A stretch of 9,574 nucleotides of DNA, taken from the NCBI GenBank assembly GCA_013298265.1, contig JAAFHE010000096.1, positions 1 through 9,574 on the forward strand, in the 5' to 3' direction. Made by a program: the position numbers and the translations under genes. Below the pieces are notes generated by a model. The model had not been told where the DNA came from. It saw nothing but the letters and a program-made list of their open reading frames with translations, and ran no database searches. This document shows positions 1-6,479 of this stretch, piece by piece (the stretch's first letter is position 1; the number at the start of each line of letters is the position of its first letter). The DNA comes from Lysobacterales bacterium. GTDB taxonomy: Bacteria; Pseudomonadota; Gammaproteobacteria; Xanthomonadales; Rhodanobacteraceae.

Positions 1-1437
1 GGCAGTCTGGTTTTCCAGACCGAGCAGGTTGATCGGCACGCAGTTCGCGATGATCGCGGTGGCTGTGCCGCAACGCGCCACGCCAGCCGCGTCGATGAAG
101 GACGGACCGACGGCGTCACGCAGGCCCGGCTTGAAGTAGTAGCCGGTCTGCTGACGGTCCTGGCTCAGGCGCGCCCAGCTGATGCCGGCGTCCCAGGTCC
201 AGGTGTCGCCGAAGCTGCCACGCAGACCAGTGTTGAACTGCTCCGACTGGGTCTGGAAGAAGCCAATGCGGTTGCCGTCGAGCGACATGCGGATGCCACC
301 GGAGGTGACGGCCACGCCGAACGGGTTGTAGATGCTGGATGCGGAGATGCGGGCGCCGGAGTCGGCACCGAGGATCAGCGGCAGCGGAGCAAGCTGGTAG
401 TTCGAGCGGGTCTTGTTGGTGAACGCTTCGATATAGGCTTCAACGTTGTCCGAGATGCGGTAGTTGCCCGCAGCGAACAGGCCGGCGCGTTCCTGCGGGG
501 TGCGCAGGATGTTGAACGGCGAGAAGTCGTAGGTATCGTTGCCCGGACCGGAGCCTTTGTAGCAGCGGAAGTCGGTATTCGTGGTACCCGGACGGCCGTT
601 GATACGGGTCACGGAAACATTGGCGGCCGTACCCGGACAGGACAGGCCGAAGCTCGCGGCGACGGTGCGCGGAATCACGTAGCGGCCGTTCGGGATGGAG
701 CCCGAACCGAGCGGGAAGATGGTGCCGAAATAGTTGTACAGGGACGGACTCGAGTATTCGCGGTCGGCGGCACTGACGGCGTCCTGACGGTTGTAGGTCA
801 CGCCGACAACCAGGCTGCCACGATCGCTGGAATGACCGATCGTCAGCGAGCCACCGGTGCGCTCGCCATCGTCACGGTCGGAAACGCCGTAATCGAAGCT
901 GGCTTCCATACCCTGGAAGTCACGACGCGTGATGAAGTTGACCACGCCGCCGATCGCATCCGAACCGTAAACGGCAGAGGCGCCGTCCTTCAGGATTTCG
1001 ATGCGCTCGACCATGTTGATGGGGATCGAGTTGACGTCGTTGTAGAACACCCGCTGGCCGTTGATCAGCAGCAGCGTGCGCTGCGAGCCGAGACCGCGGA
1101 GCGAAACGGTGGAGGCGCCGGAGCCGCCGCCGTTGTTGACGCCCGGGTTGGTTGCGGCGCCGGCAATCGAGGGGGCTTCCTGAAGCAGGTCGCCGATGGT
1201 GAGCTTGCCGGTCTTTTCGATAGCGGACTTGTCAATGACGAAGACCGGGCTCGAGGTTTCGAGATCGACGCGGCGAATGCGCGAACCGGTGACGACGATC
1301 GTCTCCAGCGTTTCGCCCTTGTCGCCGCCTTCGTCTTGAGCGAAGGCCGGGGCGGCGGTGAGGCCTACAGCGGCCGCGGTGCCCATGTACAGGGCGTAGC
1401 GCACGGCGCGCAGAAGCTCATTGCGGTTTTGTCTCAT
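1..1437 (-). CDS. TonB-dependent outer-membrane receptor, N-terminal part (cut by left window edge)
   Basis: This is the first 479 residues of a TonB-dependent receptor, which imports a substrate across the outer membrane using TonB-ExbBD energy. Residues 1-33 form a signal peptide (basic N-region, hydrophobic core, cleavage after 'APAFA'). A TonB box follows at about 45-50 ('ETIVVTGSR'). The plug domain spans about 60-170 and contains 'VSLRGLGSQRTLLLINGQRV' and 'ILKDGASAVYGSDAIGGVVN', both hallmarks of the family. After that come barrel strands such as 'GSLVVGVTYNRQ' and long loops. Two Cys pairs ('LSCPG'/'DFRCYKG' and 'VARCG'/'IANCVP') suggest disulfide-closed extracellular loops. The ATG at 1437 has a GGAGA Shine-Dalgarno at 1443-1447. 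The reading frame is open to base 1, and full members are commonly 800-1000 residues, so about half is missing. The receptor looks OAR-like, as in the large xanthomonad receptor set. The substrate cannot be told from sequence, and no transport genes adjoin it. Confidence 0.96.
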   Translation of the reverse strand, partial: MRQNRNELLRAVRYALYMGTAAAVGLTAAPAFAQDEGGDKGETLETIVVTGSRIRRVDLETSSPVFVIDKSAIEKTGKLTIGDLLQEAPSIAGAATNPGVNNGGGSGASTVSLRGLGSQRTLLLINGQRVFYNDVNSIPINMVERIEILKDGASAVYGSDAIGGVVNFITRRDFQGMEASFDYGVSDRDDGERTGGSLTIGHSSDRGSLVVGVTYNRQDAVSAADREYSSPSLYNYFGTIFPLGSGSIPNGRYVIPRTVAASFGLSCPGTAANVSVTRINGRPGTTNTDFRCYKGSGPGNDTYDFSPFNILRTPQERAGLFAAGNYRISDNVEAYIEAFTNKTRSNYQLAPLPLILGADSGARISASSIYNPFGVAVTSGGIRMSLDGNRIGFFQTQSEQFNTGLRGSFGDTWTWDAGISWARLSQDRQQTGYYFKPGLRDAVGPSFIDAAGVARCGTATAIIANCVPINLLGLENQTA

Positions 1438-1475
1438 TACACTCTCCAACGTCAGAGTTGTGACACAGATCGGGA

Positions 1476-1504
1476 CTAGTACTTTCCTTCCTGGAAAAGG
1501 CCAA
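1476..1504 (-). promoter_or_regulatory. weak sigma70-like promoter candidate for the TonB receptor
   Basis: On the minus strand, TTGGCC (1499-1504) and TACTAG (1476-1481) are separated by 17 nt. Transcription would start near 1469, giving a leader of about 30 nt. The match is poor (4/6 and 3/6 to the E. coli consensus), so this is only the best-placed candidate I see. The GCAAC half-site cluster would lie upstream of it, in a position suited to an activator. Confidence 0.2.
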
Positions 1505-1552
1505 GGTTTTTATCTGCCTAAGCCTCGGCAGCGGCCGATACTAACAACATTC

Positions 1553-1598
1553 GCAACGAGTGGGAATCCCTGTTGCATATTCGCAACAAGTTTGTTGC
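1553..1598. promoter_or_regulatory. cluster of four GCAAC/GTTGC half-sites, candidate operator upstream of the receptor
   Basis: Half-sites lie at 1553-1557 (GCAAC), 1572-1576 (GTTGC), 1583-1587 (GCAAC) and 1594-1598 (GTTGC). The last three are centred 11 bp apart, about one helical turn. They form two overlapping inverted repeats: TGTTGC-N6-GCAACA at 1571-1588 and GCAACAA-GT-TTGTTGC at 1583-1598. A longer direct match, ATTCGCAAC plus flanks, recurs at a 30-bp offset (1549 and 1579). The arrangement suggests a dimeric helix-turn-helix regulator binding cooperatively. The regulator is not identified and none is encoded in the window. Confidence 0.4.
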
Positions 1599-1638
1599 TG
1601 AGGCGCCAGCTGGCTCTTATGTTCATGATTTAAAAAGC

Positions 1639-1662
1639 AAAAAAAAAGATAAAAAGCATCTT
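1639..1662 (-). terminator. weak hairpin next to a run of nine T on the minus strand, possible terminator
   Basis: Read on the minus strand, AAGAT (1662-1658), a 7-nt loop and ATCTT (1650-1646) are followed by the rest of a nine-T run (complement of A at 1639-1647). The stem is only 5 bp and AU-rich, so termination would be inefficient. If real, it would end transcripts from the upstream minus-strand gene before the TonB receptor. Alternatively the A-tracts here bend DNA or act as an UP element. Confidence 0.2.
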
Positions 1663-1774
1663 ATTTAGCAATTTTCGACCCTTGGGGCAGGTGCCGAAAT
1701 TGCGTCCGGACGTTGCCGGAAAGCTGAATGTCCGGACTCAAACGTTAAAAGTGGGGTTAACAGGAATATCACGA

Positions 1775-1820
1775 GCCGGGCGTCACACGACGCTTCCGGA
1801 AGCGCTTTCTTAACGTCGGC
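1775..1820. repeat. nested small palindromes
   Basis: A perfect 14-bp palindrome, CGCTTCCGGAAGCG, occupies 1791-1804. It overlaps a hairpin GCGTC-ACAC-GACGC at 1780-1793. Both lie inside a weaker outer pairing (GCCG at 1775-1778 with CGGC at 1817-1820, and CGT at 1781-1783 with ACG at 1813-1815). The two inner hairpins share bases 1791-1793 and so cannot both form fully. The plus-strand stem is followed by CTTTCTT, which is a poor terminator tail. The function is unknown. Confidence 0.4.
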
Positions 1821-1873
1821 CAGTCCAGGATGTGTGGCGGTGGCGGCGTTTCTTACGCCCATTCTTGGCGATG

Positions 1874-1988
1874 CCGTCGAGACTCCGTCCCGGTGTGCAC
1901 CATGGACTGAGTGGCGGCGAAAGGCGCGGCGGACGCTGTGTCGGACCCACGCGGGGCATCTGCGCGTGTCGGGACGGAGTCTCGACGG
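1874..1988. repeat. 115-bp module bounded by perfect 19-bp inverted repeats
   Basis: The left arm CCGTCGAGACTCCGTCCCG (1874-1892) and the right arm at 1970-1988 are exact reverse complements. As plus-strand RNA, pairing can continue inward for six more positions (1893-1898 with 1964-1969) using four G-U wobbles then G-C and C-G. The resulting stem is about 25 bp with a 65-nt apical region. A tiny hairpin CCAT/GTGG is possible near the left of that region. There is no U-tract after either arm, no flanking target duplication that I can see, and no ORF inside. It could be a structured transcript, a REP/MITE-type repeat, or a recombination or protein-binding site. The inverted repeat is certain; its role is not. 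Confidence 0.8.
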
Positions 1989-2103
1989 ACACGCTAGAGG
2001 GGGTGTGAGAAATTCGGGCCGGCTGGGAGGGATTGCGCCGATGGCGCGCGATCGGGTGCGGCGAACAGGGCTGATTGAGCGGCGGCGGCGGCTTGGCGCT
2101 GGC

Positions 2104-3159
2104 TCAGAGGTCCTGCTGGTATTGCACGTAGGGCGTGCGAGCCTGACTGTTGGCCTCGCTGCCGGTCAGCGGTGGGTTGGTCAGGACATTCTGCGCGCCA
2201 ATGCTGAGTTCAGCCTGCCACGGGGTATGCCAGGTCAGGCCGAGATCAATGCCGGTCCAGCGTTGCGAGTCGGTGCTGAGCGCGCCGCGCAACGGACTGT
2301 AGATGCGGCCGGTAATGCTGGCGCTGACGGTCTCGCTGCCAAGGCCAAGACTCACGGCTTTTTGCTGCCACAGAGGACGGCTGCCAGCGAGATCGGGACT
2401 GAGGCGGATGCGGCCTATGCTCGCGCCGAGGTCAATGCTCTGGTTGCTGCCGAAATACCAGCTGCCGCGCGCGCCAAGCTGGGCTGAGTCGCTGAAGCGC
2501 CCAAGACTGCGAGCGGGAACAACCAGGCGCGGCAGATTGCCGTCGCCGGGCACGGTCGTTGCGGTCAGTGCGGAGCTGCTAAGTGCCGGAACAAGGCTGC
2601 GCGGCAGGGCCGGCTCGAGCCAGCTCAGCGCCAGGCTCAGGTCGATGCCGAAATCTGCGCCAGCCCAACTGGCTCCCAGATTGCCTGCGTACCAGTGGCC
2701 GCCGGTCTGGCGCTGGCGGCCGCAATCGGGTGTCGCGACGTTGAGATAGCTGGCGGCGGCCAGACAGTCCAGTGCCAGCGAGGGTTCTGACAGGGTCAGC
2801 GGAGTCAGCGAAACGCCGCCGTGCAGGCTGGTCTGATCGCCGAGACGCACGCCGACGCGGCCATCGAACAGTGCGGTTGCGTCGATCAGGCGCCAGTCGA
2901 GTGCGCTGCCGACCTGCGGCGAAGCCGGTGCTATCGGCGACAGCGGCATGCTGGACTGCGCGACCGCGATGAGCAGGCGTCCGTCGGGCGTGCTCCACAT
3001 CGGCATCAAGCGCGTGCTTTCCGGATTGGGGCCACTGGCCAAGAGACTGTCCAGCATGGCTTTCTGGCCAGCTTCGTCAGCTTCCGGCACGATGTACTGC
3101 GCCGATGCCGCCAAAGGCAGCAGGGCAGTCAACGCGGCGGTGGCGAGAAGCTTGCGCAT
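2104..3159 (-). CDS. secreted beta-rich protein, probable outer-membrane beta-barrel, unnamed
   Basis: This is a 351-residue protein whose family I do not recognise. Residues 1-20 are a clear signal peptide ('MRKLLATAALTALLPLAASA', cleaved before QYIVP), so it leaves the cytoplasm. From about residue 85 to the end it shows repeated amphipathic beta-hairpins with alternating polar and hydrophobic residues. Examples are 'GRVGVRLGDQTSLHGGVSL', 'DFGIDLSLALSWLEP', 'SIDLGASIGRIRLSP' and 'GIDLGLTWHTPWQAELSIG'. This is the texture of an outer-membrane barrel. The segment 'LSIGAQNVLTNPP' near the C-terminus resembles the last strands of TonB receptors, and the chain ends 'YVQYQQDL' rather than in the usual terminal Phe. 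There is one Cys pair ('LDCLAA' and 'TPDCGR'). The ATG at 3159 lacks a strong Shine-Dalgarno but gives a perfect signal peptide. It is divergent from the c-di-GMP gene, with 203 nt between their starts. Porin, channel or soluble periplasmic beta-protein all remain possible. Confidence 0.85.
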   Translation of the reverse strand: MRKLLATAALTALLPLAASAQYIVPEADEAGQKAMLDSLLASGPNPESTRLMPMWSTPDGRLLIAVAQSSMPLSPIAPASPQVGSALDWRLIDATALFDGRVGVRLGDQTSLHGGVSLTPLTLSEPSLALDCLAAASYLNVATPDCGRQRQTGGHWYAGNLGASWAGADFGIDLSLALSWLEPALPRSLVPALSSSALTATTVPGDGNLPRLVVPARSLGRFSDSAQLGARGSWYFGSNQSIDLGASIGRIRLSPDLAGSRPLWQQKAVSLGLGSETVSASITGRIYSPLRGALSTDSQRWTGIDLGLTWHTPWQAELSIGAQNVLTNPPLTGSEANSQARTPYVQYQQDL

Positions 3160-3292
3160 GGATCAGGTGTCGGTCAGGGCTGCAATCGGACTGGACAGGG
3201 GGAATTCAAGTTCCACGGGGTGCGCGGATTTCGTGCCGAGTTTACAAAAAAGTAACGCCAAATGCTTGTCTTGCGTCACCAATCCGAACCAA

Positions 3293-3322
3293 TTCCGCGC
3301 ATCCCGGCAATATCGCTACACT
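3293..3322 (+). promoter_or_regulatory. candidate promoter for the GAF-GGDEF-EAL gene
   Basis: A -10-like TACACT (3317-3322; 4/6 to TATAAT) lies 18 nt after TTCCGC (3293-3298; weak -35). It would give a leader of about 35 nt to the chosen ATG at 3363. The -35 is poor, so expression might need an activator or another sigma factor. It sits in the 203-nt divergent gap shared with the minus-strand secreted-protein gene, for which I see no convincing promoter. Confidence 0.3.
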
Positions 3323-3362
3323 GTTGCGGCCCAGCCGAGCCGTTCCCAGGGTTGCCTCGCGC

Positions 3363-6332
3363 ATGCTCAGTTTCAAGACTTCTCCCTACGGGCGTCCGCG
3401 TCCTGACAGCGACCTGGCGGATTCTGCGTTGCAGGTGCTGCTGCGCGCTGTCGGTTGGCACGACGTGGGACAGGCGGGCGTCGCACTGTGCTCGGCGTTG
3501 CTGGGGGCGGGCGAGTTCCGTCTCGTCGACAGTGCCGCTGCCGCCGTGTTGATGGCGCATCATGTCGCCGGTCGCGCCGACGGCCAATTGGCGGCTTTGT
3601 TGGTCCCGCCTATCGTGCTGGTTGACCCGGCTGCGCGACAGGTGCGTGTATTGCAGCCGCTGGGCATTCCCGAAGCGACTACCGGCTTGCTCGACGCTCG
3701 CGTTCCGGCCGAAGCATGGTCCAGTGCCGACTGGCAGGAGAGCTGGGCTCGTGCGGTGTTGCTGCTCGACGCCAAGCTGGTCAGTGTGCGCGCGGCGGAA
3801 AGCCTGCAGCAGGCGGTGGAGCGTCTGGAGCGCGCCGAGCGCCTGCAGCGTGCGTTGTTCGCGATCGCCGATCAGGCGAATGCGGATCGCGACATGGCTG
3901 AAGTCATGGCCGCATTGCATCGCATCGTCGGCAGCCTGATGTACGCGGAGAATTTCTACATTGCGCTGTACGAGCCCTCGCGGCACACGGTGCGGTTCCC
4001 GTATTTTGTCGACGTCGCCGATTCGGACCTGCCGGATCCGGCGCGCGAATTCGCGCTGCATGAGCTCTACGGCAGCATGACCTGGCATCTGCTGACCGGC
4101 GGCAAGGCGCTGCGGGGCTCTCCCGAGGCGCTGGGCACCCAGGTCGAAGGCCGCATCGTCGAAGTCGGCCCCGAGAGCGTCGACTGGCTCGGGGTGCCAC
4201 TGCTGCGCGGCCATCAGGTCGTCGGTGGCATCGTGGTGCAGAGCTATCGCGAAAGTGAGCGTTTCAGCGAACAGGATCAGGCGCTGCTCACCTACGTCGC
4301 GCAGCACATCCTCACCGCGCTTGAGCGTCGTCGCGCGCACGAAGAACTTGAGCAGCGCGTGGCCGAACGCACCGATGCGCTGCGCGAAGCCAACCGGGTC
4401 TTGCAACAACAGGTGCTGGAGCGCCAGCGCGGTGAACGCCTACAGGCGGCGCTGTTCCGCATTGCGGAGTTGGCTAACGCCACGGACAGCCTGGAAGAGT
4501 TCTACGCGGCCCTGCATCGTGTCGTCGGCGGTCTGTTGAATGCGCGCAATTTCTATATCGCGCTGGCTTCCGACGACGGCAGCGAGCTGCGCTTCCCGTA
4601 TTCGGTCGACGAGTTCGACCATGAGCGCCGCACGCGCCGGCCCGGCCTGGGCCTCACCGAATATGTGCTCAATCACGGCACGGCGCTGTTGGCGGATCGT
4701 CCCAGTATCGCCCGCCTGAGTGCCGCCGGCCATGTGGCGAGCATCGGTACGCAGTCGACCTGCTGGCTGGGCGTGCCGCTGATCTGTGCCGACAAGTCGG
4801 TCGGCGTGCTCGCGGTGCAGAGCTATTCCGAAGACTACGGCTACACGCCGCGCGACCAGGAACTGCTGACCTTCGTTTCGTACCACATCGCCAATGCGCT
4901 GGAGCGCAAGCGCAATGCGGAATCGCTCAAGTCGGCCTATGCCGAGCTCGAGCAGCGCGTCGCCGAGCGCACCGGCGAACTGGCCGCCGCCAACCGAGAC
5001 CTGCGCGAACAGATGGCGTATCGCGAAAGCATAGAACGCCAGCTCAAGCACGAAACCCTGCACGATTCGCTGACCGGATTGCCCAACCGGACCTTGTTCC
5101 TGGAGCGGCTCGAACTGGCGCTGGACGGCTACCGACGCGATTCGCGCCGGCTGTTCGCCGTGCTGTTCCTCGACCTCGACCGCTTCAAGGTCATCAACGA
5201 TTCAGTCGGCCATCTCGTGGGCGACGATCTGCTCTACGAGGTCGGCGGCCGCATCGCCGGCTGTCTGGAGCCAGGCGACGTCGCTGCGCGCCTGGGCGGT
5301 GACGAGTTCGCGATCCTGCTGCATGACGTGGTCGAAGCCGACAGTGCGATCAGTTTCGCTGCGCGCATCATCCAGTCGCTGAATGCGCCGATCCGCCTGG
5401 GGCCTAAGGAAGTGTTCACCTCGACTTCGATCGGCATCGCGCTGTGCTCGCCGCGTTACGCCAAGGCCGAGGAACTGCTACGCGATGCCGACGTGGCCAT
5501 GTACCGCGCCAAGGCGGAAGGGCGCCATCGCTATGCTCTGTTCGATGAGCGGCTGCACCAGGAAGCGCTGCGCCTGCTCGAAGTGGAGAACGACCTGCGC
5601 CGCGCGATCGCGCGCGGTGAGCTCGAGCCCTACTTTCAGCCGATCGTGCGTCTTTCCGATCGCAGCCTGGTCGGCTACGAGGCACTGGTGCGCTGGCGTC
5701 ATCCGGAGCGCGGCATCCTGCTGCCCAGCGAATTCCTCTCCGTGGCGGAGGATAGCGGTTCGGCCGAGCAGATCGACTGGCAGATGTTCGAACGCGTGTG
5801 CGCGATCGCACCGGCGCTGACCGCGCAGGGCGGCTTCATCAGCATCAATCTGACGGCGCGGCATTTCCGCGTCAGCGACCTCGATCGCGAGCTCTTCGCC
5901 ATTCTCGACCACAACGGCGTGATGCCCAGTCGGATTCGCATCGAAGTGACTGAACGTGCGTTGCTGGAAAATCCGGCTCAGGTAAAGCAGATCCTCGACG
6001 GCTTGCGCAAGCGCGGCATCAGTGTCGCGCTCGATGATTTCGGTACGGGCTACTCCAGCCTGAGCTACCTGCACCAGTATCCGCTACAGGCGCTCAAGAT
6101 CGACCGCTCCTTCGTGGCCGAGATGCGCCCTTATGACGACGGCAGTTCCAGCGCGGTTGTACGCGCGATCCTCGCCATGGCCGGCTCGCTGGGCATGCAG
6201 GTGATTGCCGAGGGAATAGAAACCGAGTCGCAGCAGCAGGCGCTGGAAGCGCTCGGCTGCGAGTTCGGCCAGGGCTTTCTGTTCGGTCGCCCGCAGCCGG
6301 CGGAGCACTGGCTGGGACTGGGAGGATGTTGA
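3363..6332 (+). CDS. tandem-GAF diguanylate cyclase/phosphodiesterase (GGDEF-EAL)
   Basis: This 989-residue protein has no signal peptide or membrane helix and is therefore probably cytoplasmic. It is predicted to make and/or degrade cyclic di-GMP. The order is: an unrecognised N-terminal region (about 1-135), a short coiled coil, GAF1 (about 165-318), a coiled-coil linker ('EELEQRVAERTDALREANR'), GAF2 (about 361-515), a second linker ('AELEQRVAERTGELAAANR'), GGDEF (about 559-720) and EAL (about 738-985). The cyclase signature GGDEF (645-649) is intact. The inhibitory RxxD site before it reads EPGD, so its Arg is missing. The phosphodiesterase motifs are all present: EAL (773-775), 'ISINLTARHF', 'IEVTERAL', 'DDFGTGYSSLSYL', 'LKIDRSF', 'EGIET' and 'GQGF'. 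The two GAF-linker units are clearly homologous ('NFYIAL', 'WLGVPL', 'VQSY', 'DQ.LLT'), indicating internal duplication. The frame is open back to 3105, but the ATG at 3363 avoids overlapping the divergent gene. Its ribosome site is weak, so the start is moderately sure. Confidence 0.93.
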   Translation: MLSFKTSPYGRPRPDSDLADSALQVLLRAVGWHDVGQAGVALCSALLGAGEFRLVDSAAAAVLMAHHVAGRADGQLAALLVPPIVLVDPAARQVRVLQPLGIPEATTGLLDARVPAEAWSSADWQESWARAVLLLDAKLVSVRAAESLQQAVERLERAERLQRALFAIADQANADRDMAEVMAALHRIVGSLMYAENFYIALYEPSRHTVRFPYFVDVADSDLPDPAREFALHELYGSMTWHLLTGGKALRGSPEALGTQVEGRIVEVGPESVDWLGVPLLRGHQVVGGIVVQSYRESERFSEQDQALLTYVAQHILTALERRRAHEELEQRVAERTDALREANRVLQQQVLERQRGERLQAALFRIAELANATDSLEEFYAALHRVVGGLLNARNFYIALASDDGSELRFPYSVDEFDHERRTRRPGLGLTEYVLNHGTALLADRPSIARLSAAGHVASIGTQSTCWLGVPLICADKSVGVLAVQSYSEDYGYTPRDQELLTFVSYHIANALERKRNAESLKSAYAELEQRVAERTGELAAANRDLREQMAYRESIERQLKHETLHDSLTGLPNRTLFLERLELALDGYRRDSRRLFAVLFLDLDRFKVINDSVGHLVGDDLLYEVGGRIAGCLEPGDVAARLGGDEFAILLHDVVEADSAISFAARIIQSLNAPIRLGPKEVFTSTSIGIALCSPRYAKAEELLRDADVAMYRAKAEGRHRYALFDERLHQEALRLLEVENDLRRAIARGELEPYFQPIVRLSDRSLVGYEALVRWRHPERGILLPSEFLSVAEDSGSAEQIDWQMFERVCAIAPALTAQGGFISINLTARHFRVSDLDRELFAILDHNGVMPSRIRIEVTERALLENPAQVKQILDGLRKRGISVALDDFGTGYSSLSYLHQYPLQALKIDRSFVAEMRPYDDGSSSAVVRAILAMAGSLGMQVIAEGIETESQQQALEALGCEFGQGFLFGRPQPAEHWLGLGGC

Positions 6333-6479
6333 GAAACAGACTGCCGGAGGGCGTGAGCAAGCTATGCCCGCTGCGCTCGGTTGAAATGGGGGGAGGAAGG
6401 CCCCGCCATCAGCAAGATGCTGGGACAGTACTGAACCTCAACGTGGCGTGCGATCAGGCTTGACGCGACTGCTTGTCGC
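6333..6479. other. convergent intergenic gap with only a weak hairpin
   Basis: This gap lies between the convergent c-di-GMP gene and hslO. A small hairpin GCGAC-TGCTT-GTCGC (6465-6479) directly abuts the hslO stop codon, and a GGGG/CCCC pairing is possible near 6390-6405. Neither has a T-run, so no intrinsic terminator can be claimed. Confidence 0.4.

Larger units (their letters stand above)
1438..2103. other. 666-nt gene-free region between two minus-strand envelope genes
   Basis: No convincing coding region is seen on either strand. Short open frames here lack ribosome-binding sites and recognisable protein content. Elements visible from left to right are the receptor leader (to about 1470), the GCAAC/GTTGC cluster (1553-1598), an A-rich tract (1631-1662), two copies of palindromic GTCCGGAC (1704-1711 and 1730-1737), nested small palindromes (1775-1820), and the 115-bp inverted-repeat module (1874-1988). 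The rest (1989-2103) is GC-rich sequence with no clear structure. The length is large for a tandem intergenic gap. Confidence 0.7.

Noticed and set aside
832..1479. 215-residue plus-strand open frame
   Set aside because: It is antisense to the conserved plug domain of the TonB receptor and has no family resemblance; a frame shadow.
1876..1892. Resemblance of GAGACTCCGTC to the end of a human Alu repeat, suggesting contamination
   Set aside because: The match is only about a dozen bases, it occurs as both arms of a bacterial-style inverted repeat, and the surrounding sequence is continuous GC-rich bacterial DNA.
1438..2103. CRISPR array, tRNA or known riboswitch in the long intergenic region
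   Set aside because: There are no regularly spaced identical repeats, no cloverleaf with a CCA-type acceptor end, and no riboswitch core that I recognise. Only the inverted repeats described remain.
1834..2487. 217-residue plus-strand open frame across the inverted-repeat module
   Set aside because: Half of it is antisense to the secreted beta-rich protein. It has no ribosome site or domain content, and the hairpin arms would be an odd coding feature.
3105..3362. 86-residue N-terminal extension of the GAF-GGDEF-EAL protein
   Set aside because: The frame is open, but it overlaps the signal-peptide coding region of the divergent gene, has no recognisable protein content and covers the probable promoter. 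The ATG at 3363 is the more credible start.
3276..4409. 377-residue minus-strand open frame
   Set aside because: It is antisense to the N-terminal region and GAF1 of the c-di-GMP protein and is low-complexity in composition; a frame shadow.
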